Below are positions 37,073 through 44,503 of a DNA stretch of 64,000 nt, piece after piece. The notes under the pieces are model-generated. The model searched no databases. It saw only the letters and a program-made list of their open reading frames with translations, and had not been told where the DNA came from. The translations under genes and the position numbers were made by a program. The first letter of the stretch is position 1; every line of letters starts with the position of its first letter. This stretch comes from Blastomonas sp. SL216 (GTDB lineage Bacteria; Pseudomonadota; Alphaproteobacteria; Sphingomonadales; Sphingomonadaceae), in NCBI GenBank assembly GCA_026625625.1, contig CP113055.1:1180501-1244500 (forward strand), written 5' to 3'.

Positions 37073-37540
37073 ATGACGGACGCGCCGATCCGCGCCCATT
37101 TCCGCAGCATCGCGCCCAAGCGCGTGCGCTATCATGAGGTCGATATGCAGAATATCGTCTTCAACGCGAACTATCTGATGTACGCCGATGTCGGCATCAC
37201 CGAATATTTCCGTGCGCTCAACCTGGCGAGCGGCAAGCCGGAAAGCACCGGGTTCAACCTGTTCGGTCCCGACCATGACATGATGGTGCGCCATGCCGAA
37301 GTCGATTTCCGCGGCAGCGCCGTGGCCGACGACATCATCGATCTGGCTGTGCGGATCAAGCGCTTCGGCAGCAGTTCGCTGACCAGCGAATGCGCAATCT
37401 TCCGCGGCGACGAGCTGCTGACCGTGGTCACGATCAGCTATGTGCATTTCGCGATCGAAACGCGCCGCCCGGCTCCGCTGCCGCAATGGTTCAAGGATAT
37501 GGTCGCCGCGTTCGAACCGGTCCGCCCCGAAGGCGCCTGA
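37073..37540 (+). CDS. Acyl-CoA thioesterase (4HBT hot-dog fold)
   Basis: 155-aa cytoplasmic thioesterase. The 4HBT signature is visible as VRYHEVDMQNIVFNANYLMYADVGITEYFRAL, with the catalytic aspartate in HEVDMQNIVFN. The core continues with MMVRHAEVDFRGSAVADD and TVVTISYVHFAIET. Such enzymes hydrolyse acyl-CoA thioesters such as 4-hydroxybenzoyl-CoA or medium-chain acyl-CoA. It has its own start after the receptor terminator. Confidence 0.88.
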   Translation: MTDAPIRAHFRSIAPKRVRYHEVDMQNIVFNANYLMYADVGITEYFRALNLASGKPESTGFNLFGPDHDMMVRHAEVDFRGSAVADDIIDLAVRIKRFGSSSLTSECAIFRGDELLTVVTISYVHFAIETRRPAPLPQWFKDMVAAFEPVRPEGA

Positions 37541-37565
37541 CCCGTCTCGCCATCGCAGCCCAAAC

Positions 37566-37595
37566 AAAAAAGGCCGGTGCAATCACCGGCCTTTT
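37566..37595. terminator. Bidirectional Rho-independent terminator
   Basis: AAAAAGGCCGGTG (37566-37578) pairs with CACCGGCCTTTTT (37583-37595) with a 4-nt loop and A/T tracts on both sides. It serves the convergent thioesterase and FKBP genes. Confidence 0.92.
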
Positions 37596-37606
37596 TCATG
37601 TTAGCA

Positions 37607-38212
37607 TCAGTTGCCCGGCATGCCCGGCGGGGGCGCGCCCGGAGGACCACCCGGCGCACCCTGGCCCTGCAGCTGCTGCTGCATGGCACGGAGCTGCACT
37701 TCGGGGATGAATTCGACCAGGTCGACATCGAAGACCAGCAGGCTGTTGGCCGGGATCACGACTTCGCCGGTCTGCGGGTTCTTCTTTTCCTCAGCGCCAT
37801 AGCCAAGCTCGGGCGGGATCCACAGCCGGTATTTGCCACCGCGCTGCATCCGCTTCAACGCCTCGGAGAAACCGGGGATCGAACCTGCCACAGGCATAGG
37901 CACGCGCTGGTTGGCATCGAACGGCGTGCCGTCCATCAGCGTGCCCTGATAGTTGATCAGCGTCACGTCCGCATCGGTCGGCGACGGGCCGGTGCCCTTG
38001 ACCAGTTCCTTGATCTGCAGACCGCTTTCGGTCGTCACCACGCCCGGTTCGTCGGCATTGCTGGCGAGGAACCCGGCAGACGACTGCGGCACAGTCTGCA
38101 ATCCGGCCCAGGCGGTGCCCCCTGCAATTGCAACAGCGGCAGCGACGCCGAACCACAATTTGGTGAGCGAGCCTTTGGCCAGCGGCGGAATGGGAACGCG
38201 GGTTACGGACAT
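37607..38212 (-). CDS. FKBP-type peptidyl-prolyl cis-trans isomerase, membrane-anchored
   Basis: 201-aa isomerase. An N-terminal helix (LWFGVAAAVAIAGGTAWAGL) anchors or exports it. The FKBP domain spans about 75-180 (VTLINYQGTLMDGTPFDAN, VAGSIPGFSEALKRMQRGGKYRLWIPPELGYG, NSLLVFDVDLVEFIP). The active-site aromatic and aspartate positions look intact. The C-terminal tail is Gln/Gly/Pro-rich. It probably helps fold periplasmic proteins. It is downstream of rpsU but separated by about 130 nt. Confidence 0.92.
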   Translation of the reverse strand: MSVTRVPIPPLAKGSLTKLWFGVAAAVAIAGGTAWAGLQTVPQSSAGFLASNADEPGVVTTESGLQIKELVKGTGPSPTDADVTLINYQGTLMDGTPFDANQRVPMPVAGSIPGFSEALKRMQRGGKYRLWIPPELGYGAEEKKNPQTGEVVIPANSLLVFDVDLVEFIPEVQLRAMQQQLQGQGAPGGPPGAPPPGMPGN

Positions 38213-38341
38213 GGCAGCCTCCGGTTATCGTACCACAAACCCCTGAAAAGCACCGCAAGGCTCTCACCTTGCAGTCCCATCAGGGGCCGTTGCGACGAAT
38301 CGGCGTCCCCGATCCGTCAGGTTAGCGATGCTATAACCGGC

Positions 38342-38548
38342 TTATTTCGCGCCGTCACGTTCCATGCGCTTGCGCTCCAGCTTGCGTGCGCGACGCACTG
38401 CAGCGGCCTTTTCACGGGCGCGCTTCTCGCTGGGCTTCTCGAAATGCCGACGCAGCTTCATTTCGCGATACACACCTTCGCGCTGCAGCTTCTTCTTGAG
38501 CGCCCGCAGCGCCTGGTCAACATTGTTATCGCGTACGAGAATCTGCAT
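38342..38548 (-). CDS. rpsU: 30S ribosomal protein S21 (bS21)
   Basis: 68-aa basic ribosomal protein. The sequence [43 protein letters not shown] is the standard alphaproteobacterial S21 start, with a lysine/arginine-rich C-terminal helix. S21 contacts the anti-Shine-Dalgarno region and helps initiation. Confidence 0.97.
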   Translation of the reverse strand: MQILVRDNNVDQALRALKKKLQREGVYREMKLRRHFEKPSEKRAREKAAAVRRARKLERKRMERDGAK

Positions 38549-38557
38549 AAACTTACG

Positions 38558-38716
38558 TCAGCTCCATTTCGATTCACGGCCTGCAAATCCGCTCGCGCCA
38601 CGCCAAGGGGCGCGGAAAACGGGCAGCAGGGCCAAAGCTAAAAGGCCAATAAAAAAGGGCACGCCAGCCAACAGGCTGTCGGTCACGCTCGCGCCGTTAC
38701 CAGCGTCACGTGGCAT
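38558..38716 (-). CDS. Possible small single-TM protein upstream of rpsU
   Basis: 52-aa frame with one hydrophobic helix (LLAGVPFFIGLLALALLPVF) and a basic tail. There is no convincing ribosome site at the ATG at 38716 and no family was recognised. It lies between the SRAP gene stop and rpsU start, so it may be only the rpsU leader. Low confidence. Confidence 0.25.
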   Translation of the reverse strand: MPRDAGNGASVTDSLLAGVPFFIGLLALALLPVFRAPWRGASGFAGRESKWS

Positions 38717-38738
38717 TTTCAAGGAATTTCGCCCCGTT

Positions 38739-39386
38739 TCAGCCGAAAAGACCGGGCAGTGACCCATGTGCATCGGCAGGGCGCTCACTCGCCAGCGCGA
38801 TCATAGCATCGTCAGGGAACGGCCGAACCAGCGCCTCAGCGGCCACCCAATCCGCACCCAGCCAGCCCGCAAGCGCATCCCCGGTCAGCATCACCGGCAT
38901 CGCCTTGGGATGCACCGCACCTACAGTTGCATTCGGTTCGCAGGTCAGGAACGCAAAGCGTGCCCCCTCCTCTACCGGGCGCCAGATGCCCGCAAAGGCA
39001 AAGGGCTCGCCAGATGGCAGTGCAAACCAGTGCTGCGGCTTGCGCTTGGTCACCGGATCGGGCGCTGCACCATATTCGCAGAACGCAGTCACCGGCACCA
39101 GGCATCGCCGCGCCGGATCACGCAGGGCCGCCCGCCACATCGGCGATGCCAGGTTGCGCACATTGGTGATCGGGCGCTTGATATCGCCAAAGGGCGGCCA
39201 GCCCCAGCGCATGGTCGCCAGCCGCGCGTCATCACCCGCTGCGACCACCACCGGGGCATCATGGTCCGGATAGATGCCCTCGAACGCGGGCAGATTGGCG
39301 CCGCCCATATCGATGCTCCCCAGCGCCGCGCCGAACAACTGGCGGATTGCATCGGCGTTGCTTGTCATGCGATACAGGTTGCACAT
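38739..39386 (-). CDS. SOS response-associated peptidase (SRAP/YedK family), chromosomal copy
   Basis: 215-aa protein that forms protective thiazolidine crosslinks with abasic sites in single-stranded DNA. The ATG at 39386 gives MCNLYR, placing the catalytic cysteine at position 2 as the family needs; a longer frame upstream (to 40073) is antisense to the aldolase gene and is rejected. Conserved blocks are MRWGWPP, NVRNLASPMWRAAL, RCLVPVTAFCEYG (conserved Glu) and HPKAMPVML with the catalytic histidine. The chromosomal copy has no SOS box visible in the 30 bp between it and the divergent gene. Confidence 0.92.
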   Translation of the reverse strand: MCNLYRMTSNADAIRQLFGAALGSIDMGGANLPAFEGIYPDHDAPVVVAAGDDARLATMRWGWPPFGDIKRPITNVRNLASPMWRAALRDPARRCLVPVTAFCEYGAAPDPVTKRKPQHWFALPSGEPFAFAGIWRPVEEGARFAFLTCEPNATVGAVHPKAMPVMLTGDALAGWLGADWVAAEALVRPFPDDAMIALASERPADAHGSLPGLFG

Positions 39387-39416
39387 AGCCACCAAAGATA
39401 GTGACAGGAGAGCGCG

Positions 39417-40178
39417 ATGGCCACCGCATTGAAGCCGACCCCCCAGATGACCACCGAAGAGCATGAGGCCCGCAAGCTGCTCGCCTCCTGCTACCGCGTG
39501 TTCGACATGATGGGCTGGTCGGAGATGATCTACAACCATATCACGCTGAAGGTCCCGGGCGAGGAAGACGCATTCCTGATCAATCCCTATGGCCTCCACT
39601 TCAGCGAGGTCTGCGCCTCCAACCTGGTCAAGATCAACTCCGAGGGCGAAAAGCTCGACGGATCGCCCTATCCGGTGAACAAGGCCGGCTTCACCCAGCA
39701 CAGCGTGTTCCACAAGCAATTGCCCGACATGCACTGCATCATCCACACGCACACCACCGCGACCATGGCCGTGTGCTCGGTCGAAGGCGGATTGCAGCCG
39801 ACCAATTTCTATGCCTGCAATTTCATCGGCAATATCGGCTATCATGATTTCGAGGGCGTGACCGTCCGCGCCGAAGAGGGCGAGCGGCTGGTCGAGGCCG
39901 TCCGAGGCAAGCGCATCCTGATGCTCAAGAACCACGGCCCGGTCGTCATGGGCCGCACCCTGCCCGAGGCGTTCATCACCTATTGGGCGCTGCAGCGCGC
40001 GTGCGAGATCCAGCTGGCCACCATGTCGATGGGCAAGCCGATCGTGATTTCGCAGGATGTGATCGACGTCCACCAGCGCGATCTCAGCCAGGTACAGCTG
40101 CCGATGGGCGCTGGCGTCCCCGATTTCGCCGCGATGGTGCGCAAGGTCGACAAGATCGACCCGAGCTGGCGCGACTGA
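39417..40178 (+). CDS. Class II aldolase/adducin family protein
   Basis: 253-aa zinc-dependent aldolase-fold protein. Zinc ligands are visible in HTHTTATMAV and in the KNHGPVVMGRTL segment; the acid/base residue region is NHITLKVPGEEDAFLINPYG. This subgroup (adducin-head-like) has no firmly assigned substrate, while relatives cleave fuculose- or ribulose-phosphates. It starts only 30 bp from the divergent SRAP gene, and precedes a [2Fe-2S] protein by about 64 nt. Confidence 0.88.
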   Translation: MATALKPTPQMTTEEHEARKLLASCYRVFDMMGWSEMIYNHITLKVPGEEDAFLINPYGLHFSEVCASNLVKINSEGEKLDGSPYPVNKAGFTQHSVFHKQLPDMHCIIHTHTTATMAVCSVEGGLQPTNFYACNFIGNIGYHDFEGVTVRAEEGERLVEAVRGKRILMLKNHGPVVMGRTLPEAFITYWALQRACEIQLATMSMGKPIVISQDVIDVHQRDLSQVQLPMGAGVPDFAAMVRKVDKIDPSWRD

Positions 40179-40242
40179 TCGCGATCAGGGCGGTCGGTGT
40201 GCTGGTGACTTGCGGGCTCAGCTCGGATAAGCGCGTGCAGCC

Positions 40243-40782
40243 ATGACCAAGTTCACCGTCAACGACCGCCCGGTCCAGTACCGGCTCGACCCGACAACGC
40301 CGCTGCTCTGGGCGCTGCGCGATGCGTCCAACCTCACCGGCACCAAATATGGCTGCGGCAATGGCGATTGCGGCGCGTGTATGGTCGTCATCGATGGCGA
40401 GGCGATCCGCTCGTGCCTGGTCAGCATTGCCGAGGTCGAAGGCCGCTACGTCACCACCATCGAGGCGCTGAGCCGCGACCGCAGCCATCCGGTACAGCAG
40501 GCCTTTGTCGCCGAGCAGGCGGTACAGTGCGGCTTCTGCACACCCGGCATGATCATCGCGGCCAGCGTGCTGCTGCGCAAGAACAGCGACCCCAGCGATG
40601 CCGAGATCGACGACGCCATCCGCAACCTGTGCCGCTGCGGCACCTATCCGCGCGTGCGCGCCGCGATCAAGCGCGCGGGCCGGGTGATGCGCCGGCAGGA
40701 AACGATCGCTGCCGCGCCGCCGCCCGGCATATCTCCCGAAGATGCCGCCAAGGACGTGCCCGCGCTTACGCCGCCGGACTGA
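40243..40782 (+). CDS. [2Fe-2S] subunit of a molybdenum hydroxylase-type oxidoreductase
   Basis: 179-aa iron-sulfur protein. The plant-type ferredoxin cluster ligands are in YGCGNGDCGACMV and SCLVS; the second [2Fe-2S] domain has QCGFCTPGMIIAAS and NLCRCGTYPR. These two clusters are the small subunit of xanthine-dehydrogenase-family enzymes such as isoquinoline 1-oxidoreductase. The large molybdopterin subunit is normally next door but is absent here, as the next gene is a convergent uracil-DNA glycosylase. The C-terminal tail (PPPGISPEDAAKDVP) is an unusual extension. Its 3' end overlaps the glycosylase gene by 17 nt. Confidence 0.88.
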   Translation: MTKFTVNDRPVQYRLDPTTPLLWALRDASNLTGTKYGCGNGDCGACMVVIDGEAIRSCLVSIAEVEGRYVTTIEALSRDRSHPVQQAFVAEQAVQCGFCTPGMIIAASVLLRKNSDPSDAEIDDAIRNLCRCGTYPRVRAAIKRAGRVMRRQETIAAAPPPGISPEDAAKDVPALTPPD

Positions 40783-41437
40783 AGCGCTCTCGCTCTGCCA
40801 GGGCAGCGGCGAACACCGCGTCAAACATCTCCGCCGTCAGCCGCCCGGTATTGGTGTTGTACCGGCTGCAATGATAGCTGTCGATCAGCACCCGCCCCTC
40901 GCCCAGATCATGCCGCACCCCATGGCCGAACGGGAAGGCTGCGGCGCGCAGCCCCAGATGGCGCAGAAAACTGTCATGCCCGATGCGGCCGAGCGCGATG
41001 AATATCCTGAGCTGCGGCAAGGCTTCCAGCTGCGCCGAAAGGAACCGGCGGCAGGTATTGATTTCCTGCGGCGTCGGCTTGTTCTGCGGCGGCAGGCATT
41101 TGACCGAATTGATGATGATCACGCCGTCGAGCGTCAGCCCGTCATCAATCCGCGCATCATAGCGTCCCCGCGACAGGCCGAATTTGGCTAAGGTCGCAAA
41201 CAGCAGGTCCCCGGCATAATCGCCGGTAAAAGGCCGCCCGGTGCGGTTTGCACCATGCATGCCGGGGGCAAGACCGACTATGCCGAGCCACGCATTGGGA
41301 TCACCAAAGGCCGGGACGGGCGCGTTCCACCAATCGGGGTGCCTGGCCTGGCATTCATGGCGCAGCGCGACCAGGCGCGGACACAAAGCGCAATCGACCG
41401 GCGGCTCGGTATGCGCAATGGGGCTTAACTCCATCAT
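40766..41437 (-). CDS. Uracil-DNA glycosylase, family 5 (UDGb-like)
   Basis: 223-aa DNA repair enzyme. Motif 1 is GLAPGMHGANRTGRPFTGDYAGDLLF, typical of family 5, which lacks the polar catalytic residue of family 1. Motif 2 is HCSRYNTNTGRLT. An N-terminal CALCPRL pair and further cysteines (CLPPQNK, NTCRRFL) look like an Fe-S ligand set found in families 4 and 5. It removes uracil, hypoxanthine or related damaged bases from DNA. It diverges from folK with about 37 nt between the starts. Confidence 0.9.
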   Translation of the reverse strand: MMELSPIAHTEPPVDCALCPRLVALRHECQARHPDWWNAPVPAFGDPNAWLGIVGLAPGMHGANRTGRPFTGDYAGDLLFATLAKFGLSRGRYDARIDDGLTLDGVIIINSVKCLPPQNKPTPQEINTCRRFLSAQLEALPQLRIFIALGRIGHDSFLRHLGLRAAAFPFGHGVRHDLGEGRVLIDSYHCSRYNTNTGRLTAEMFDAVFAAALAERERFSPAA

Positions 41438-41474
41438 CCTGCCGCGCTAGGCGCTGGTCATGGCCGAGGCAAGC

Positions 41475-41954
41475 ATGCACCATTATCTGATCGCATTGGG
41501 ATCGAACCGGCGGCACCATCGCATCGGCCGCCCGGACAAGGTGCTGGCCGCCGCGCTTCTGGCGCTGGCAGCCGATGGCCAGGATGTGCTCGCGGTCGCG
41601 CCCGTCATCGAAACCCCGCCGATCGGCCCCTCGCTGCGCCGCTATGCCAATGGCGCGGCGATCATCGCCAGCCCGCTTCGGCCCGATGCGCTGCTCGCGC
41701 TGCTCAAGCGCCTAGAGGCACGCTTCGGGCGGAGGCGCGGGCAGCGCTGGTCCGCGCGCACGCTCGATCTCGACATCATCCTGTGGTCGGGCGGAAGCTG
41801 GCATTCCCCCTCCCCGCTGCTGATCGTGCCGCACCCGGCCTATCGCACGCGCGACTTCGTGCTGCGCCCAGCCCTCGCCATCGCACCGCATTGGCGCGAC
41901 CCACTCACCGGGCTCACCATCGCCCAGCTTCATCATCGCGCCACACGGGGTTGA
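41475..41954 (+). CDS. folK: 2-amino-4-hydroxy-6-hydroxymethyldihydropteridine diphosphokinase
   Basis: 159-aa folate biosynthesis kinase (HPPK) that transfers pyrophosphate from ATP to 6-hydroxymethyl-dihydropterin. Family blocks are YLIALGSN at the start, NGAAIIASPLRPDALLALLKRLEARFGR, and RTLDLDIILW with the magnesium aspartates, followed by PHPAYRTRDFVLRPALAI. The ATG at 41475 follows GAGG and gives the family-type start; the frame can also start at 41460. It lies just before the tRNA-Lys gene that hosts the island. Confidence 0.92.
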   Translation: MHHYLIALGSNRRHHRIGRPDKVLAAALLALAADGQDVLAVAPVIETPPIGPSLRRYANGAAIIASPLRPDALLALLKRLEARFGRRRGQRWSARTLDLDIILWSGGSWHSPSPLLIVPHPAYRTRDFVLRPALAIAPHWRDPLTGLTIAQLHHRATRG

Positions 41955-42037
41955 CCAGGCCAGCCTGCCCGACTAGGGGGATGCCCGCACCCGGGCACGC
42001 CCGGCCACCGATGGCGCACTATGATCGCCACCCCAAG

Positions 42038-42113
42038 GGGCCCTTAGCTCAGTCGGTAGAGCAACTGACTTTTAATCAGTAGGTCGCTGGTTCGAACCCA
42101 GCAGGGCTCACCA
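42038..42113 (+). tRNA. tRNA-Lys (anticodon UUU)
   Basis: Complete cloverleaf. The acceptor GGGCCCT pairs with AGGGCTC (one G-U), the D-arm has AGCTCAGTCGGTAGAGCA, the anticodon stem ACTGA/TCAGT has loop CTTTTAA with anticodon TTT, and the T-arm is GCTGGTTCGAACCCAGC. Discriminator A and CCA are encoded. Its 3' 25 bases are repeated at 61891, marking the insertion site of a genomic island. Confidence 0.97.
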
Positions 42114-42115
42114 TT
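42089..42115 (+). repeat. attachment-site core, tRNA-proximal end of the island
   Basis: 27-bp perfect direct repeat with 61891-61917. It starts in the T-loop (GGTTCGAACCC) and runs through the tRNA 3' end plus two flanking bases. The left copy completes a functional tRNA-Lys. Confidence 0.93.
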
Positions 42116-42153
42116 CCTTTAAAATCAATCACTTAACGGCCATCAGCGGGCAT

Positions 42154-42176
42154 TGTATCGCATCATTGTATCACAG
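42154..42176 (+). repeat. Paired TGTATC motifs near the left end (candidate integrase arm sites)
   Basis: TGTATCGCA at 42154 and TGTATCACAG at 42167, 13 bp apart. The same motif recurs in the same orientation and with the same spacing at 61806 and 61819, just inside the other end of the island. This is the arrangement expected of integrase arm-type or excisionase sites; function is inferred. Confidence 0.5.
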
Positions 42177-42317
42177 CGTGACTGGGCCTAACCGCTTGGT
42201 TGGACAACGAGCGCACCGTGGTAGCTCGGCCATGAGCGGCACACGCCCTGCCCTGCTTTGACCGCTCGGCAAGGTCGGCTGCTCCCCGCCGCATTACCAG
42301 CCGCTGGCAGTGCCCTC

Positions 42318-43364
42318 ATGTCAGACGGTCCAACGAGAAGGACTGGACCACGAGGCAGCAATCTGCTTTTGGCTGGCGCCCAGCGCCGTCCGCTCGGCGT
42401 CGAGCCTCGCGGATGTGACAAACCGCCGCGATCCAGGGCCTTCAGCCCGACAAGAAATGTTCCCCTGAGCGCACCGAATCAGCGCTGGTATTCGCCCACC
42501 ATAGGGCGCGAGGAATCTGTCACCGCCGTGCCATCGACCAAGAAGCTCGTCCATTATCGCGCCGCGCAATTCTCCGGGCCTCGCCGCCTCAGACCTCCGG
42601 TGAGATCGCTGAATCGCTCCATCGAGGCCCGCGTAGAATACGAGCAGTCGCTCATCGATCAGCTGGTGAAGGATGCCGATACGCGGCGCGCTCTGCTGGC
42701 CAGCCCGTTTGGCCCTGTGGACCCCTTGTCAGTATGGCACGATTTTGACCACCTGAGCCACGACTACACGGAGCTGACGCCCGAACGCCTACCTCGCTGG
42801 AAAGACGTCGGCGAGTTCCTCAAGTTCCACGCTCTCTTCCAGGTGGCACTCATATTCGGCGGATACTCATTCACGGTGCGGGTCAGGCCGGATCTGGAAG
42901 CACGATGGATCAGGGATGGCAAGGACCCCATGGATCGCATCCGCAGGGAAACACGGAAGGCACTGGAAGCTCAGGGGCTCAAGGACCTTGCATACTGCCT
43001 TGTGGTCGAAAACAGGACGCGGCGTGGCAGCCGGACGAAACTGCATTTCCATGGCTTCCTTTTGGCAGAGCATCCGATTGTCGCCACGAAATTCAAGGTC
43101 GCCATGGAGCGCGCGGTAGCGAAGCACCCTCTCGGTCGTGCTGCTGCCGGTGTTAGCCCCAAGGCCGGACCTGAAATCGATCTCGTGCCATGCTACGATG
43201 TAGACGATGGCAGCAAACGTGGTCGTGGCCGGTGGGTCAGCTACATCGCCAAGAACGCGCTCAAAGGCGACAAGCAGCTGAAGCGTAAGACATTCATGTC
43301 GCTCGAAGGCATCCAAACCGCACGGGAGTTCTGGGCCTTGCTCCGCGAAGAACCGCCAGAATGA
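42318..43364 (+). CDS. Putative HUH-type replication initiator (Rep-like) protein
   Basis: 348 aa from the ATG at 42318; a GTG at 42528 is another possible start, as the first 70 or so residues are low-complexity and basic. The core has LHFHGFLL (H243, H245), resembling the HUH metal motif of rolling-circle Rep proteins. About 64 residues later comes WVSYIAKNALK (Y309, K312), resembling the catalytic YxxK motif. The rest has no family I can name. It is the first gene inside the island and is followed by two small genes. Such a protein could let the excised island replicate. The call rests on two short motifs. Confidence 0.5.
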   Translation: MSDGPTRRTGPRGSNLLLAGAQRRPLGVEPRGCDKPPRSRAFSPTRNVPLSAPNQRWYSPTIGREESVTAVPSTKKLVHYRAAQFSGPRRLRPPVRSLNRSIEARVEYEQSLIDQLVKDADTRRALLASPFGPVDPLSVWHDFDHLSHDYTELTPERLPRWKDVGEFLKFHALFQVALIFGGYSFTVRVRPDLEARWIRDGKDPMDRIRRETRKALEAQGLKDLAYCLVVENRTRRGSRTKLHFHGFLLAEHPIVATKFKVAMERAVAKHPLGRAAAGVSPKAGPEIDLVPCYDVDDGSKRGRGRWVSYIAKNALKGDKQLKRKTFMSLEGIQTAREFWALLREEPPE

Positions 43365-43497
43365 CAGGCCGGGAATGCTGATCGTCTGCACTGATCGTCA
43401 GGCCGCTAAACACCGAGCGCCCAGCGCATTTCCCACCCGCATGCCAAACGGGACCGTGTCACACCGAGTCATCGACAACAACGACGAGGTCAACGAC

Positions 43498-43761
43498 ATG
43501 AAACTGTTCAACGTTCGCAACGACAACACCGGCGAGGAGATGTGCGTCGCCGCCACCGACATGGACCACGCATCGGCGGTCTACGTCACCTTCTGGATCG
43601 CGAGGTCCGGCGACGCGCCAGGCAGGTTCTCGATCGGCAAGGGAGCTCCCGCCGACTTTAACGACGACTTCACGGTCAAGACCGTCGAGCGTGGCGACGT
43701 CGCCGGCGTGATCGTGCAGCAGCTGGACGGATCGATGCTCTTCGAGGCGGCATCGGCGTGA
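43498..43761 (+). CDS. Small hypothetical protein in the island
   Basis: 87-aa protein, no family recognised. The ATG at 43498 follows GAGG with 9-nt spacing. The sequence (MKLFNVRNDNTGEEMCVAATDMDHASAVYVTFWI) is acidic and looks like a small beta-rich domain. Its stop overlaps the GTG of the next gene by 4 nt, so the two are translationally coupled. Confidence 0.6.
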   Translation: MKLFNVRNDNTGEEMCVAATDMDHASAVYVTFWIARSGDAPGRFSIGKGAPADFNDDFTVKTVERGDVAGVIVQQLDGSMLFEAASA

Positions 43762-44087
43762 GCGTCGTCGGCTTTCCTGGTGGCATCCGTGGTGGCGACA
43801 GCTATCGCACCTACCGCATGACCAGCCGATCGCACGCTCCGGTAATCGTCCTCGCCACCCAGCTGCCCGAAGCGATCGGCGTGCTGATGCGCTGGCGGGC
43901 CAAGCATGGGATCTATGAGGTCAGTCTGTCGATCGAACCCGGCTGGGGCAAGTCCCTCACGACCGTCGGCCGCACCCATGTCGAGGAAGCGCTCGCACGG
44001 TGCAAGGGACCATGCGTGGCGCACCGTTATCGGGCAGACATCGGTTGGGAGCTGGCGTCCCCTGAAGGCGCTACGAGCGGCTGGTAG
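43758..44087 (+). CDS. Small hypothetical protein in the island
   Basis: 109-aa protein, no family recognised. The GTG at 43758 overlaps the preceding stop (GTGA). The core (APVIVLATQLPEAIGVLMRWRAKHGIYEVSLSIEPGWGKSL) looks like a compact alpha/beta fold. It is part of the left-end module with the HUH-like gene, and is convergent with the type III R-M operon. Confidence 0.55.
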   Translation: MSVVGFPGGIRGGDSYRTYRMTSRSHAPVIVLATQLPEAIGVLMRWRAKHGIYEVSLSIEPGWGKSLTTVGRTHVEEALARCKGPCVAHRYRADIGWELASPEGATSGW

Positions 44088-44503
44088 CGGCCCTGGGGAG
44101 CATTATGCTGATCGGCACTCATGGTGCTCCCTCCTGGGGCTGGGCTGTCCACGTTCCCGTCTCGGCGGTGTTCGGTGCATCCGTCAGGTTTGCGACAAAA
44201 TCTCGGGCTCACAGATTTCTGCAATACACCTTGCCTCGCGCTAAGCCGCAGAAATGCTCGATAGGACCAAAGCGGCCCCAGTTGAATGGATCAACCGACG
44301 CGCAGACGTCAAGTTGAATCTTGTTGGTAAAAAATTGACCCGATTCGGCCCTTTTTCGAATTATTTTTCAACCTGGCGCGCCTTGGCGGCATCAAGCTTA
44401 CCGGTTCGAGCTTGTATCGAAACGGTATTCCAGTTCGATGCAAGGTCTGGGCGCTCGCCGGTGCCGACCGTGCCCGGCACCGCCGTCGCCGATCCACGAG
44501 CCG
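44088..44503. other. Intergenic region between convergent island genes
   Basis: 416 bp with no supported gene. The middle part (about 44310-44380) is AT-rich with A and T runs that could help termination of both operons, but no clean hairpin was found by eye. Confidence 0.4.

Noticed and set aside
38739-40073. Extended 444-codon version of the chromosomal SRAP frame
   Set aside because: The extra N-terminal part is antisense to the aldolase gene; the catalytic cysteine requires the start at 39386.
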